Positions 7,521-15,997 of a DNA stretch of 64,000 bases are shown in pieces (position 1 is the stretch's first letter; every line of letters begins with the position of its first letter). The notes beneath the pieces are model-generated. The model was given only the letters and a program-made list of their open reading frames with translations, had not been told where the DNA came from and did not search any database. Origin of the DNA: Panacagrimonas sp. (GTDB lineage Bacteria; Pseudomonadota; Gammaproteobacteria; Nevskiales; Nevskiaceae); contig NZ_JAJFBP010000024.1 in assembly GCF_020697055.1 (NCBI RefSeq), forward strand, positions 1 to 64,000, written 5' to 3'. The translations under genes were made by a program, and so were the position numbers.

Positions 7521-8558
7521 TCAGGCGGCTTCGTCGAGATCGTCTTTTTCGACTTCGGCGATGGCCTGGTGCAGCACGTCGATGCCGGCGCCAGGACGGT
7601 GCGCCTTTTCGGACAGCACGCGACGGAACGCGCGACCGCCGGGCTGGCTTCGATAGAGGCCCAGGACGTGGCGGGCGATGCGCACCAGCGGCGTGCCGGC
7701 GGCCAGTTCGGCCTGCACGAACGGCAGGTAGCGCAGCAGGATCTCGTAGCGATCGAGCAGCGGTTCGGCTTCGCCGTCGAACAGCGTGGCCTGCAGCTCG
7801 GCGAGCACGAACGGATTCTCGTAGGCCTCGCGACCGAGCATCACGCCGTCGACGTGGCGCAGGTGGCGCTCGGACTCGGCCACCGTCTTGATGCCGCCGT
7901 TGATCGCGATGGTCAGCTGCGGGAATTCTTCCTTGAGCCGATAGACCGTCGGGTAGTCCAGCGGCGGGACTTCGCGGTTCTCCTTCGGCGACAACCCCGA
8001 CAGCCAGGCCTTGCGCGCGTGGACCACGAACACCTCGCATCCGGCATCGGCCACGGTCTGCACGAAGCCGCGGATGAAGTCCCAGCCTTCGAGGTCGTCG
8101 ACTCCCAGGCGATGCTTGATCGTGACGGGCAGCGAGGTGGCACCGCGCATGGCCTGCACGCAGCGGGCGACCAGGTCGGCGTCCTTCATCAGCACGGCGC
8201 CGAAGCAGCCGGTCTGCACGCGATCCGACGGGCAGCCGCAGTTGAGATTGATCTCGTCGTAGCCGGCCTTTTCACCCATCTCGGCGCAGCGCGCCAGCGC
8301 CTCGGGATCCGAGCCGCCGAGCTGCAATGCCACGGGGTGTTCCACCGACGCATCGAAGCGCAGGTGGCGCGCCGCGTCCCCGTGCAGCAGCGCGCCGGTC
8401 GTCAGCATCTCGGTATACAGCCGCGCATCGCTCGAGAACTGCCGGTGGAAGTTGCGGCAGAAGCGGTCGGTCCAATCCATCATCGGCGCGACGCTCAGGC
8501 GCCACGGGGAGGATGGGGCTGCGATGGGCGGGGTAGGCGTCAAGCGGTCGGGTTTCAC
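7521..8558 (-). CDS. dusA: tRNA-dihydrouridine(20/20a) synthase DusA
   Basis: 345 residues from GTG 8558; a longer start at 8648 falls inside the upstream hairpin, so GTG is preferred, although its Shine-Dalgarno is weak. The TIM-barrel FMN enzyme has APMMDWTDRFCR (substrate/FMN loop), QLGGSDPEALARCA, LNCGCPSDRVQTGCFGAVLM with the catalytic Cys, HARKAWLSGLSPKENREVPPLDY and the NGGIKT phosphate-binding motif. The KAWLxGLSPKEN signature is diagnostic for DusA rather than DusB/DusC. It reduces uridines 20/20a in the tRNA D-loop with NADPH. Confidence 0.94.
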   Translation of the reverse strand: MKPDRLTPTPPIAAPSSPWRLSVAPMMDWTDRFCRNFHRQFSSDARLYTEMLTTGALLHGDAARHLRFDASVEHPVALQLGGSDPEALARCAEMGEKAGYDEINLNCGCPSDRVQTGCFGAVLMKDADLVARCVQAMRGATSLPVTIKHRLGVDDLEGWDFIRGFVQTVADAGCEVFVVHARKAWLSGLSPKENREVPPLDYPTVYRLKEEFPQLTIAINGGIKTVAESERHLRHVDGVMLGREAYENPFVLAELQATLFDGEAEPLLDRYEILLRYLPFVQAELAAGTPLVRIARHVLGLYRSQPGGRAFRRVLSEKAHRPGAGIDVLHQAIAEVEKDDLDEAA

Positions 8559-8646
8559 GAAAAGGGTCGGCCGGGCGGGACCGGGCGGCGGATCGCGGAT
8601 TCTACGGGGCGACCCCGCTCGACGCGATCCGGCGTGCAGAATGCAC

Positions 8647-8671
8647 AAGGCCGGGCACGAGGCCCGGCCTT
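8647..8671 (-). terminator. Hairpin between the OmpA-family gene and dusA
   Basis: AAGGCCGGGC at 8647-8656 pairs perfectly with GCCCGGCCTT at 8662-8671 around a 5-base loop. It lies 19 bases after the OmpA-family stop (minus strand) and should end that transcript before dusA, although no clear T-run follows. Confidence 0.6.
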
Positions 8672-8689
8672 CTGCACCTGATCAAGCCG

Positions 8690-9859
8690 TCACCGAAGGA
8701 CTTTGAATTCGACGCGGCGGTTGCGGGCGCGTCCCTCGTCGGTCTCGTTGGTGTCGATCGGCTGGTTCTCGCCGTACCCCTTGGACTGGAACTGGCTGCC
8801 CGGTACGCCCTGCGCGAGCAGGAAGCGGCGCACCGACGCGGCCCGGCGATCCGACAGGCTCTGGTTGTAGGCGTTGCTGCCCTTGCTGTCGGTATGTCCG
8901 GCGAGTTCGACGCGCAGATCCTTCTGCGCCAGCAGGCCCTGGGCGACGCCGTGGAGAACACCTTCGGCTTCGGAGGTGAGCTGGTCCTTGTCGAACTCGA
9001 AGTTCACGTTCTGAAGGATGATCGTCTGTGCTTCGCTGACGCAGCCGTCGACGTCGACTTTCAGGCCCCTGGGTGTGCTCGGGCACTTGTCTAGATGGTC
9101 GGGCACGCCGTCGCCGTCGGTGTCGAACGGACAGCCGCGCGCATCGACCGCCACGCCGACCAGGGTTTGCGGACACTGGTCGCGCTCGTCGCAGACGCCG
9201 TCGCCGTCGCTGTCCTGGCACGGGCCCGGCAGCGATCCGGGCACGGCGACGACCCGCACCGGCTCGCGCACCGCGGCAGGCGGCAGTTCGTCCACGAAGA
9301 AATACTGCAGGCCCAGGCCGATCACGACGTCGGTGTACACGTCCTTGGGGTATTCCTCGATGCCTTTGTTGTTGCTGTCGGGGAACAGCGCGATGCCGCG
9401 CGATTCCAGGCGCACGCTCCAGCGCCGGCTCAGTTCATGGGTACCACCGAGACCGAAGTTCGCGTAGCGGTTCTCGCTCTTGCCATACCCGCCTCCGTCA
9501 GACCAGATCAGGCCGCCGCCCAGGATCCAGAACGGTTTGAACGCGCTGTCTTCCAGGAACGGAAAGATCAGGTCGACGCCGCCACCGTACTGCCCCATAT
9601 GCACGTATTCCTTGTGATTGGGGTTGGAGTCGTAACCCACCAGATTGAACTCGAGGTTCAGCGTTCCGGGCGCGATGGCCCATCCGTAATAGCCGCGTCC
9701 GCCATAGCCGTTGTCCAGATGCAGGCGCTTGTCGGCGAAGTGGGCCAGGCCCATCACACCGGCGTAGTTGTCGTACGAGTCGGCGGCTTCGGCTGCACCG
9801 GTCGCGCCAAAGGTTCCGCACAGCAGGGCTGCGGCGGCAATAGCGATTCTGGGTTTCAC
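8690..9859 (-). CDS. OmpA-family outer membrane protein with TSP3 repeats
   Basis: 389 residues from GTG 9859, preceded by GAGGG. Order: signal peptide (IAIAAAALLCGTFGATGAAEA); a beta-barrel-like N-terminal domain of about 185 residues rich in aromatic and Gly residues; two to three thrombospondin type 3 calcium-binding repeats (DSDGDGVCDERDQCP, DTDGDGVPDHLDKCPSTP); and a C-terminal OmpA/MotB peptidoglycan-binding domain with the NVNFEFDKDQL start, the HTDSKGSNAYNQSLSDRRA core and the RNRRVEF end. It probably anchors the outer membrane to peptidoglycan. The layout resembles Pseudomonas OprF-type proteins. Monocistronic by the hairpin after it. Confidence 0.9.
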   Translation of the reverse strand: MKPRIAIAAAALLCGTFGATGAAEAADSYDNYAGVMGLAHFADKRLHLDNGYGGRGYYGWAIAPGTLNLEFNLVGYDSNPNHKEYVHMGQYGGGVDLIFPFLEDSAFKPFWILGGGLIWSDGGGYGKSENRYANFGLGGTHELSRRWSVRLESRGIALFPDSNNKGIEEYPKDVYTDVVIGLGLQYFFVDELPPAAVREPVRVVAVPGSLPGPCQDSDGDGVCDERDQCPQTLVGVAVDARGCPFDTDGDGVPDHLDKCPSTPRGLKVDVDGCVSEAQTIILQNVNFEFDKDQLTSEAEGVLHGVAQGLLAQKDLRVELAGHTDSKGSNAYNQSLSDRRAASVRRFLLAQGVPGSQFQSKGYGENQPIDTNETDEGRARNRRVEFKVLR

Positions 9860-9992
9860 GGCGGGATCCCTCTTGGTTCAACGCTGGACGTCTTGAACGC
9901 ATGCCTGCTCGTCGCCGGAGGCCTGGAGAGGGATCCGTATCCGCGCGGCAAGTGAGTGCAAGATCCTTGCCGCCGTCATTCGCGGGGGCGCT

Positions 9993-10730
9993 TCAGGAGA
10001 GCGTCATGCCGCCGTCCGCCAGGATCATCTGGCCCGTCACATAGGCCGACAGCGGTGAAGCCAGGAACAGCGCGATGCCGGCCATGTCCTGTGGCGTACC
10101 AAAGCGGCCGGCCGGAATGGCGGCCAGGGCCGCAGCGCGCCGCTTGGGATGCTTCGACATCACCTCGGTGATCTTGGTCTCCACGAAACCGGGTGCGATG
10201 CCGTTCACGCGGATGCCCTGCGGGGCCCAGGCCACGCCCAGCGTCTTGACCAGGCCCAGTGCTCCGGCCTTGGAAGCGCTGTAGCCGGGATTGCCCTTCA
10301 CTGCGCGGAACGACGCCACCGAGCCGACGATGATCAGGCTGCCCTTGGCGGCCGCGAGCGCCGACTGATAGAGCCGGGCGCAGTCCATCACGCTCATCAG
10401 GTTGACCTCCATCACGCGCCGGAAGCCTTCGCGTTCGAACTCCTTGCGCTCGTAGAGCACCGTGCCCTGCGCCAGCACCAGCACGTCGAGCGAGGCGGGC
10501 GGCACCACGGCATCCATCGCCCCGGTCGTGGCCAGATCGACTCCGCGATACGAAAGGCCCGTCAGGTCCGATCCCTCGACGCCGGCGTAATCGGCTGCGT
10601 CCGGACGCGTGCCCCACACCTCGACCTGCGCGCCGCGCTCGGCGAACGCGTGCGCGATGCCGTTGCCGATGCCGCTGGAGCCACCTACCACCACCACGCG
10701 CTTGCCGTTGAAGTCCAGGTCCACGATCAC
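9993..10730 (-). CDS. SDR-family NAD(P)-dependent oxidoreductase
   Basis: 245 residues, a classical short-chain dehydrogenase: nucleotide-binding VVVVGGSSGIGNGIA near residue 11, catalytic Ser in IVGSVASF, YxxxK in YSASKAG, and the usual C-terminal ILADGGMTLS. The NNAG position reads LAQG, an unusual variant. Substrate is unknown. It is transcribed away from the kinase/acyl-CoA dehydrogenase operon across a 162-base gap holding an 18-base palindrome, so co-regulation with that operon is plausible, for instance as the oxidoreductase of an acyl-CoA or hydroxyacid pathway. Start is ATG 10730. Confidence 0.88.
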   Translation of the reverse strand: MIVDLDFNGKRVVVVGGSSGIGNGIAHAFAERGAQVEVWGTRPDAADYAGVEGSDLTGLSYRGVDLATTGAMDAVVPPASLDVLVLAQGTVLYERKEFEREGFRRVMEVNLMSVMDCARLYQSALAAAKGSLIIVGSVASFRAVKGNPGYSASKAGALGLVKTLGVAWAPQGIRVNGIAPGFVETKITEVMSKHPKRRAAALAAIPAGRFGTPQDMAGIALFLASPLSAYVTGQMILADGGMTLS

Positions 10731-10814
10731 TCCTTGGTCGATGTCATTGGTCGTATCGAAGCAGGCGTTTGCCCGATGGCGCGCGACGGTGCAACCGGGG
10801 GTCGATACCTACGG

Positions 10815-10832
10815 ATCAAACCGTGGTTTGAT
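10815..10832. promoter_or_regulatory. 18-base palindrome, candidate operator of the transporter/catabolic operon
   Basis: ATCAAACCGTGGTTTGAT has perfect 8-base arms around GT. It lies 60 bases before the kinase start and 84 before the divergent SDR start, in otherwise featureless DNA. Size and symmetry suit a TetR-family dimer; the natural candidate is the TetR gene at the far end of the operon (23023-23688). Confidence 0.55.
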
Positions 10833-10892
10833 TTCCCTACGCGCTGGAGGAGAATGGTCCGATTCGAGATCCCGCAGGTCCGAGGAGACGAG

Positions 10893-11942
10893 ATGACGGG
10901 AACCACCAAGGGCGCCGAGATCGCGGCGCACCTGACCCCGATCGTGCGCCGCACGTACGGCGAACACGCGCAGGTGCGTGACGTCGGGGTGATGGAAGAC
11001 GGACACGCCGGACTGACCTTCGGGTTCGAGGTCGCTTCGCCCGAGGGCGCGACGCTGGGCCGCTACATTCTCAAGCTGGGTCCCGCGGGCGTGCCGCGTC
11101 GCGGCAGCACCGATGTCTATCGCCAGGCCGGGCTGCTTCGCGCCCTGCACGCGGCCGGATTGCCGGTGCCGCGCATCGCCTGGGCCTCGGCAGAAGAGCG
11201 GCCACTGGGCGCGCCGTTCATCGTGATGGAGCGCCTGCCGGGTCGCGTGTTCGTGATCTGGGAGCCGCACGCGTCGTTCAATCTGGACACCGCGAACGTG
11301 CGCTCGCTCTGGTTCCAGGCGATCCGGGCGCTCGGCGCGTTCCATGCGCTGGACTGGACCCGCACGCTCAAGGATTGGGAGACGCCGTACACGCTCGACT
11401 CCGAACTCATGCGCTGGAACAAGCTGCTGCGGCACGCCCCCGAGCCGCAATGGCTCGAGGCCGGCCAGCGCCTGCACGCAGCGCTGGTCGCGCAGAAGCC
11501 GGGTGAAGCGCCGATCGGCCTGGTCCACGGCGACTACCAGCCCGGCAACGTGCTCTACGACAACGGCCAGATGCACGGCGTGATCGACTGGGATCTCGCC
11601 GGCATCGGCGCCCAGGGCATCGACGTCGGCTGGCTGATGATGATGATCGACTCGTCTTCGTGGGCCGAAGGCTGGAAGCCGATCGCACCGATCACGCGCG
11701 ACGAAGTGCTGGGCACCTACCGTGCTGCGGGTGGAACCGCCTTTTCGGATCTCGAATGGTTCCAGGCCTTCGCGCAGTTCCGGCTCGGCGCGATCGCCTG
11801 TCTCAACGTGAAGCTCAACCGCGACGGACGACGACCCGATCTCCTGTGGGAACGCTTCGCGCCTTCCATCTCCACTCTCTTCGCGCGCGCCGAGGCATTG
11901 CTCGCGGCGCGCGCCTCGCGTCCGGCAGGAACCTCTTCATGA
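10893..11942 (+). CDS. APH-fold phosphotransferase (putative hydroxyacyl-CoA kinase)
   Basis: 349 residues from ATG 10893 with AGGAG five bases upstream. The aminoglycoside-phosphotransferase/protein-kinase-like fold is clear: ILKLG Lys-containing strand, FIVMERLPGRVF hinge, catalytic loop LVHGDYQPGNVLY (His212) and metal-binding VIDWDLAG (Asp232). It overlaps the following acyl-CoA dehydrogenase by ATGA. Kinase then dehydrogenase is the domain order of eukaryotic ACAD10/ACAD11 and the partnership in the bacterial levulinate (lva) pathway, where the kinase phosphorylates the 4-hydroxyl of a hydroxyacyl-CoA. I infer that role here; antibiotic resistance is unlikely from the context. No LvaB-like small partner gene is seen. 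Confidence 0.85.
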   Translation: MTGTTKGAEIAAHLTPIVRRTYGEHAQVRDVGVMEDGHAGLTFGFEVASPEGATLGRYILKLGPAGVPRRGSTDVYRQAGLLRALHAAGLPVPRIAWASAEERPLGAPFIVMERLPGRVFVIWEPHASFNLDTANVRSLWFQAIRALGAFHALDWTRTLKDWETPYTLDSELMRWNKLLRHAPEPQWLEAGQRLHAALVAQKPGEAPIGLVHGDYQPGNVLYDNGQMHGVIDWDLAGIGAQGIDVGWLMMMIDSSSWAEGWKPIAPITRDEVLGTYRAAGGTAFSDLEWFQAFAQFRLGAIACLNVKLNRDGRRPDLLWERFAPSISTLFARAEALLAARASRPAGTSS

Positions 11943-13132
11943 TCGACTTCGAAATTCCCAGCGGCCTGGCCAAGCTGCGCGAACGTGTGCGCACGTTCGT
12001 GCGCGAAAAGATCGTTCCGCTCGAGAACGATCCGCGACAGGGACCGCACGGTCCCAGCGACGAACTGCGCCGCGACCTGGTCGCGCTCGCCAAGGCCGAA
12101 GGCCTGCTGTCGCCGCACGCGCCGCTGGCCTACGGCGGCATGGGCCTGGATCACCGCGGCATCGCGGTGGTGTTCGAGGCCGCGGGCTGGTCCACGCTGG
12201 GTGCGCTGGCGCTCAACATCCAGGCGCCGGACGAAGGCAACTGCCACATGCTCGATGTCTGCGCCACCGAGGCGCAGAAGCAGAAATACCTGGCGCCGAT
12301 CGCAACCGGCGAAGGCCGCTCGGTGTTTTCGATGACCGAGACCACCGAGGACGGCGCCGGCGCCGATCCATCGCTGCTGCGCGCCACCGCGCAGGAAGTC
12401 GAGGACGGCTACGTCATCAACGGCCGCAAGTACATGATCAGCGGCGTGCCGGGCGCGACCTACAACATCGTGATGGCGCGCGCGATCGATCGCACCGGCA
12501 AGGACCGCGGTGCCTCGATGTTCTTCGTCGAGATGGACAACCCGGGCTTCAAGCTCGAGCGGATGCTCGACACCATCGACACCAATTCGCCCGGCGGTCA
12601 CGCCGAGGTCAACTACGTCGACTGCAAGGTCGGTCACGACGCGGTGCTCGGCGAGATCGGCGCGGGCTTTCGCCAGGCGCAGATCCGCCTCGGGCCGGCG
12701 CGCCTGACGCACTGCTCGCGCTGGCTGGGCCACGCCGCGCGTTGCCACGCGATCGCCGTCGAGCACGCCGGCAAACGCCACTCGTTCGGCAAGACGCTGG
12801 GCGAGCACCAGGGCGTGGGCTTCATGCTGGCCGACAGCGAGATGGACCTGCACCTGTCGCGCCTGACGCTGTGGCACGCCGCATGGAAGCTCGACCAGGG
12901 CGATCACGCGCGCGACGAGACCAGCATGAGCAAGGTGTTCTGCTCCGAGGCGCTCGGCCGCGTGGTCGACCGGTCGCTGCAGATCCTGGGATCGATCGGC
13001 ATCACGCGCGACACGGTGATCGAGCGCATCTACCGCGACATCCGGCCGTTCCGGATCTACGACGGCCCGTCGGAAGTGCACCGGCACGCGCTGGCACGTC
13101 GCATCGTGGCGCGCGGTCCGCGTGTCGATTGA
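11939..13132 (+). CDS. Acyl-CoA dehydrogenase, ACAD10/11-like
   Basis: 397 residues, starting within the kinase stop (ATGA). All three ACAD domains are present: N-terminal helical, middle beta domain with VFSMTETTEDGAGADPS and KYMISGVPGA, and C-terminal four-helix FAD domain with RHSFGKTLGEHQGV and LGSIGIT. Near residue 375 it has IYDGPSEVHRHALARRI. Most ACADs have EGT there with the catalytic Glu; the DGPxEVH form is what I know from ACAD10/ACAD11-type enzymes, which process 4-phosphorylated acyl-CoAs. It is therefore probably the partner of the kinase gene. The neighbouring CoA ligase and transporter fit a catabolic operon. Confidence 0.88.
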   Translation: MIDFEIPSGLAKLRERVRTFVREKIVPLENDPRQGPHGPSDELRRDLVALAKAEGLLSPHAPLAYGGMGLDHRGIAVVFEAAGWSTLGALALNIQAPDEGNCHMLDVCATEAQKQKYLAPIATGEGRSVFSMTETTEDGAGADPSLLRATAQEVEDGYVINGRKYMISGVPGATYNIVMARAIDRTGKDRGASMFFVEMDNPGFKLERMLDTIDTNSPGGHAEVNYVDCKVGHDAVLGEIGAGFRQAQIRLGPARLTHCSRWLGHAARCHAIAVEHAGKRHSFGKTLGEHQGVGFMLADSEMDLHLSRLTLWHAAWKLDQGDHARDETSMSKVFCSEALGRVVDRSLQILGSIGITRDTVIERIYRDIRPFRIYDGPSEVHRHALARRIVARGPRVD

Positions 13133-13135
13133 AGT

Positions 13136-13150
13136 TGCGGTGACGTCTTT
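13136..13150 (+). repeat. Remnant of the palindromic intergenic element (right end only)
   Basis: TGCGGTGACGTCTTT, three bases after the acyl-CoA dehydrogenase stop, is identical to the right tip of the two long palindromic elements at 18164-18273 and about 23740-23842. No left arm is present, so it is a truncated copy or a chance 15-base match; the location in the same operon favours a copy. Confidence 0.5.
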
Positions 13151-13221
13151 GAATCTCGAAGGTTGAAGGGAAGGTCCACAGAGCGGCGCGCAGACGCCGC
13201 CCACCGTTGAGGAGAAGAGAG

Positions 13222-14331
13222 ATGGCGAAGAAGAAGGTGTTGATCGCCGGCGCGCTGGGTCTGACCGGACGCGCGGCGGTGCGGCATTTCGAGTCCAAGG
13301 GCTGGGAGGTCGTGGGTCTGTCGCGGCGCACGCCCGACCAGGCCTATCGCGATCTCGGCGGCAAGACCACGACGTACATCGCCGTGGATCTGCGTGATCC
13401 GGCCGACTGCGAGGCCAAGCTGTCGACGCTGACCGACGTCACGCACGTCGTCTACGCCGCGGTCTACGAGACCAGCGACCTCAAGGCCGGCTGGGTCGGC
13501 GGCGCCGAGGATTTCGTCGGCATCAACGTGAAGATGCTCGGCAACTTCCTGGACGTGATGCTCAAGACGGCCCCCGGCCTGCAGCACATGACCGTGTTTC
13601 AGGGCGCCAAGGCCTATGGCGCGCACACCGGCGCGATGAAGCTGCCGGCCAAGGAATCCGATCCGCGACTGATCTCGGTGGGCTTCTACACGCCGCAGGA
13701 AGAACTGGTGAAAGCGCGCCAGAAGGGAAAGTCCTGGACCTGGACGATCGTGCGCCCGCAGATGATCTCGGGCTTCGCCACCGGCGCGCCGATCTCCTGC
13801 CTGCCGGGCGTGGGCGTCTACGCCGCGGTGTGCCGGGAGCTCGGATTGCCGCTGCGCTTCACCGGCCGCGCCGACGGACCGCTCGAAGCGGTCGACGTCG
13901 ACCTGCTCGCCAAGGTGCTCGAATGGGCCGCGACGTCGCCGCGCGCCGCCAACGAGATCTACAACGTCGGCAACGGCGACTGCTTCTGCTGGACGCACGT
14001 CTACCCGCGCATCGCGCGCGAGGTGTTCGACATGGACATCGCGCCGCCGCACACCGACTACCTGTCGGTGGTGATGGCCGACAAGGCCGACATCTGGGAC
14101 GACATCGTCCAGCGCTACGGCCTGCAGAAGTACGCGATGCGCGATCTGGTCGCCTCGTGGCAGATCGTCGACTTCTTCCTCGACTACGGCGATCGCAACC
14201 GGCTGTCGATCCTGAGCACGATCAAGCTGCGCAAGCACGGCTTCCACGAGTGCGAGGACAGCGAGGACATGATCGTTCGCCAGCTCAAGGACATGCAGGC
14301 CGCCAAGGTGCTGCCGCCGCGCGCGCGCTGA
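13222..14331 (+). CDS. PRISE-like NAD(P)-dependent reductase (atypical SDR)
   Basis: 369 residues from ATG 13222 with GGAGAAGAG upstream. N-terminal Rossmann motif VLIAGALGLTGRAAVRHF, then features of the progesterone 5-beta-reductase/iridoid synthase-like (PRISE) family: LTDVTHVVYAA, QGAKAYGAH with the family Lys, WTIVRPQMISGF and GVYAAVCRELGLPLRFTG. PRISE enzymes reduce activated C=C bonds of enones. The motif that is FYY in plant enzymes reads FYT here, so the catalytic Tyr may differ. It lies between the acyl-CoA dehydrogenase and CoA ligase genes; probable role is reduction of an unsaturated ketone or acyl intermediate. Substrate unknown. Confidence 0.78.
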   Translation: MAKKKVLIAGALGLTGRAAVRHFESKGWEVVGLSRRTPDQAYRDLGGKTTTYIAVDLRDPADCEAKLSTLTDVTHVVYAAVYETSDLKAGWVGGAEDFVGINVKMLGNFLDVMLKTAPGLQHMTVFQGAKAYGAHTGAMKLPAKESDPRLISVGFYTPQEELVKARQKGKSWTWTIVRPQMISGFATGAPISCLPGVGVYAAVCRELGLPLRFTGRADGPLEAVDVDLLAKVLEWAATSPRAANEIYNVGNGDCFCWTHVYPRIAREVFDMDIAPPHTDYLSVVMADKADIWDDIVQRYGLQKYAMRDLVASWQIVDFFLDYGDRNRLSILSTIKLRKHGFHECEDSEDMIVRQLKDMQAAKVLPPRAR

Positions 14332-14347
14332 AACAGGGGACCCCGAC

Positions 14348-15994
14348 ATGAGCAACAGCATCCCGAAGCTCGCCACGTACGAGGCGATCTACGACGCGTT
14401 CGAGTGGAACATCCCCGCGCGCTACAACATCGCCACCGACGTCTGCGACCGCCACGCGGGCGACGAAGGCAAGGTCGCGCTGATCGGCGAGGACGCCGCC
14501 ACCGGCAAGACGTGGACGATGACGTTCCGCCACGTGCAGCAGCAGGCCAACCGGCTGGCGAACCTGCTCGTGTCGCTGGGGTGCAAGCGCGGCGATCGCG
14601 TGATGCTGCTGATGGTGCAGGACCCGTGGGTGGCGATCGGCCACGTCGCGTGCTGGAAGGCCGGGCTGGTGTCGCTGCCGTGCTCGGTGCTGTTCGGACC
14701 CGACGCGGTCGCCTATCGGCTCGAGCACGCCGACGTGCGCGTGGTCATCACCGACAAGGCCAACCTGCCCAAGGTGATCGAGGCCAGGGCCAAGGCGCCT
14801 GCTGTGGAGAAGGTGTTTCTCGTGGACGGCGCCGAGCCCGAAGCGCCGGCTCTGCAGAAATCGCTCGAATCCGCGCGCGACCAGTTCACCACCGTCGATA
14901 CCGGCGCCAACGACCCGGCGTTCTTCAATTTCACGTCGGGCACCACCGGCAACCCCAAGGGCGCGCTGCAGCCGCACCGCTCGATGCTGGGTCATCTGCC
15001 CGGGTGCGAGTTCCTGTACGAATTCCTGCCCAGGCCGCGCGACGTGGTGTGGTCGCCGGCCGACTGGGCCTGGCTCGCCGGCCTGATGGATGTGCTGATG
15101 CCGTCCTGGTACCACGGCGTGCCGGTGGTGACCACGCGCGCGCTGCGCTTCGATCCAGAAGCAGCCTGCGCGCTGATGGCGCGCCATCACGTCACCGCCT
15201 CGCTGCTGACGCCCACCGCGCTGCGGATGATGCGGCAGGTCAAGGATCCGCACGGTGCGGGCGTGCGGCTGCGCGTGGTGCTCTCGGGCGGTGAATCCGT
15301 GGGCAAGGAGCTGCACGAGTGGGCTGGCGAGGCGCTGAAGACCACGATCAACGAAGGGTTCGGCCAGACCGAGTGCAACCTGGTGCTCGGCAACTGCGCC
15401 AGCGTGATGCCGGTCAAGCCCGGTTCACTCGGGCGGGCGATCCCGGGTCACGTCTGCGCGATCGTCGACGATCAGGGTCGCGAGCTCAAACCCGGCGAGC
15501 CCGGCCACATCGCGATCAAGCGTCCCGACCCGGTGATGATGCTCGAGTACTGGAAGAACCCGAAGGCGACGACCGAGAAGTACATCGGCGACTGGTTGAT
15601 CACCGGCGATCTGGGCACGACCGACGAGGACGGCTATTTCTGGTTCCAGGGCCGCGCCGACGACATCATCACCAGCTCGGGCTACCGCATCGGGCCGAGC
15701 GAGATCGAGGACGCGCTGACACGCCATCCGGCGGTGGTGCTCGCCGCGGCGGTTGGGGTGCCCGATCCGGTGCGTACCGAATCGATCAAGGCCTTCGTCG
15801 TGCTGCGAAAGGAGTTCCAGGGCAGCTCGGATCTGGCCGAGGAGATCCGCACGTTCGTGCGCGAGCGCCTGGCCAAGCACGAGGTGCCGCGCGAGATCGA
15901 GTTCATGGACGCGCTGCCGATGACGACCACCGGCAAGGTGCTGCGGCGCGAGCTGCGCGACGCCGAGCGCGCCAAGCTCAACGGCAAGTCCTGA
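14348..15994 (+). CDS. AMP-forming acyl-CoA synthetase (medium-chain type)
   Basis: 548 residues. ANL-superfamily adenylating enzyme: P-loop FTSGTTGNPKGALQPHR near residue 197, WSPADWAWLAG (ACSM/acetate-CoA ligase-like), EGFGQTECNLVLGNC, hinge ITGDLGTTDEDGYFWFQGRADDIITSSGYRIGPSEIE, and catalytic Lys in TTTGKVLRREL. It should activate a carboxylic acid to its CoA thioester with ATP. Architecture is closest to medium-chain acyl-CoA ligases. Start ATG lies 16 bases after the reductase stop; the permease follows with a 3-base gap. It is the expected entry enzyme for the kinase/dehydrogenase pair. Confidence 0.9.
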   Translation: MSNSIPKLATYEAIYDAFEWNIPARYNIATDVCDRHAGDEGKVALIGEDAATGKTWTMTFRHVQQQANRLANLLVSLGCKRGDRVMLLMVQDPWVAIGHVACWKAGLVSLPCSVLFGPDAVAYRLEHADVRVVITDKANLPKVIEARAKAPAVEKVFLVDGAEPEAPALQKSLESARDQFTTVDTGANDPAFFNFTSGTTGNPKGALQPHRSMLGHLPGCEFLYEFLPRPRDVVWSPADWAWLAGLMDVLMPSWYHGVPVVTTRALRFDPEAACALMARHHVTASLLTPTALRMMRQVKDPHGAGVRLRVVLSGGESVGKELHEWAGEALKTTINEGFGQTECNLVLGNCASVMPVKPGSLGRAIPGHVCAIVDDQGRELKPGEPGHIAIKRPDPVMMLEYWKNPKATTEKYIGDWLITGDLGTTDEDGYFWFQGRADDIITSSGYRIGPSEIEDALTRHPAVVLAAAVGVPDPVRTESIKAFVVLRKEFQGSSDLAEEIRTFVRERLAKHEVPREIEFMDALPMTTTGKVLRRELRDAERAKLNGKS

Positions 15995-15997
15995 TCG

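Noticed and set aside
8559-8648. Earlier start for dusA at 8648
   Set aside because: It would begin in the terminator hairpin and adds a Pro/Arg stretch absent from the family; GTG 8558 is more likely despite a weak Shine-Dalgarno.
9864-9936. GGATCCCTC / GAGGGATCC inverted repeat upstream of the OmpA-family gene
   Set aside because: Arms are 55 bases apart and one is part of the Shine-Dalgarno. No reason to see it as an operator beyond chance.
10149-10892. Upstream extension of the kinase gene through the divergent SDR region
   Set aside because: The extension is antisense to the SDR gene and low-complexity; ATG 10893 has a proper Shine-Dalgarno and gives the normal family length.
10893-11942. 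Aminoglycoside resistance gene
   Set aside because: The APH fold is shared, but the operon context with acyl-CoA enzymes and the ACAD overlap point to metabolism; no resistance-type genes or mobile elements nearby.
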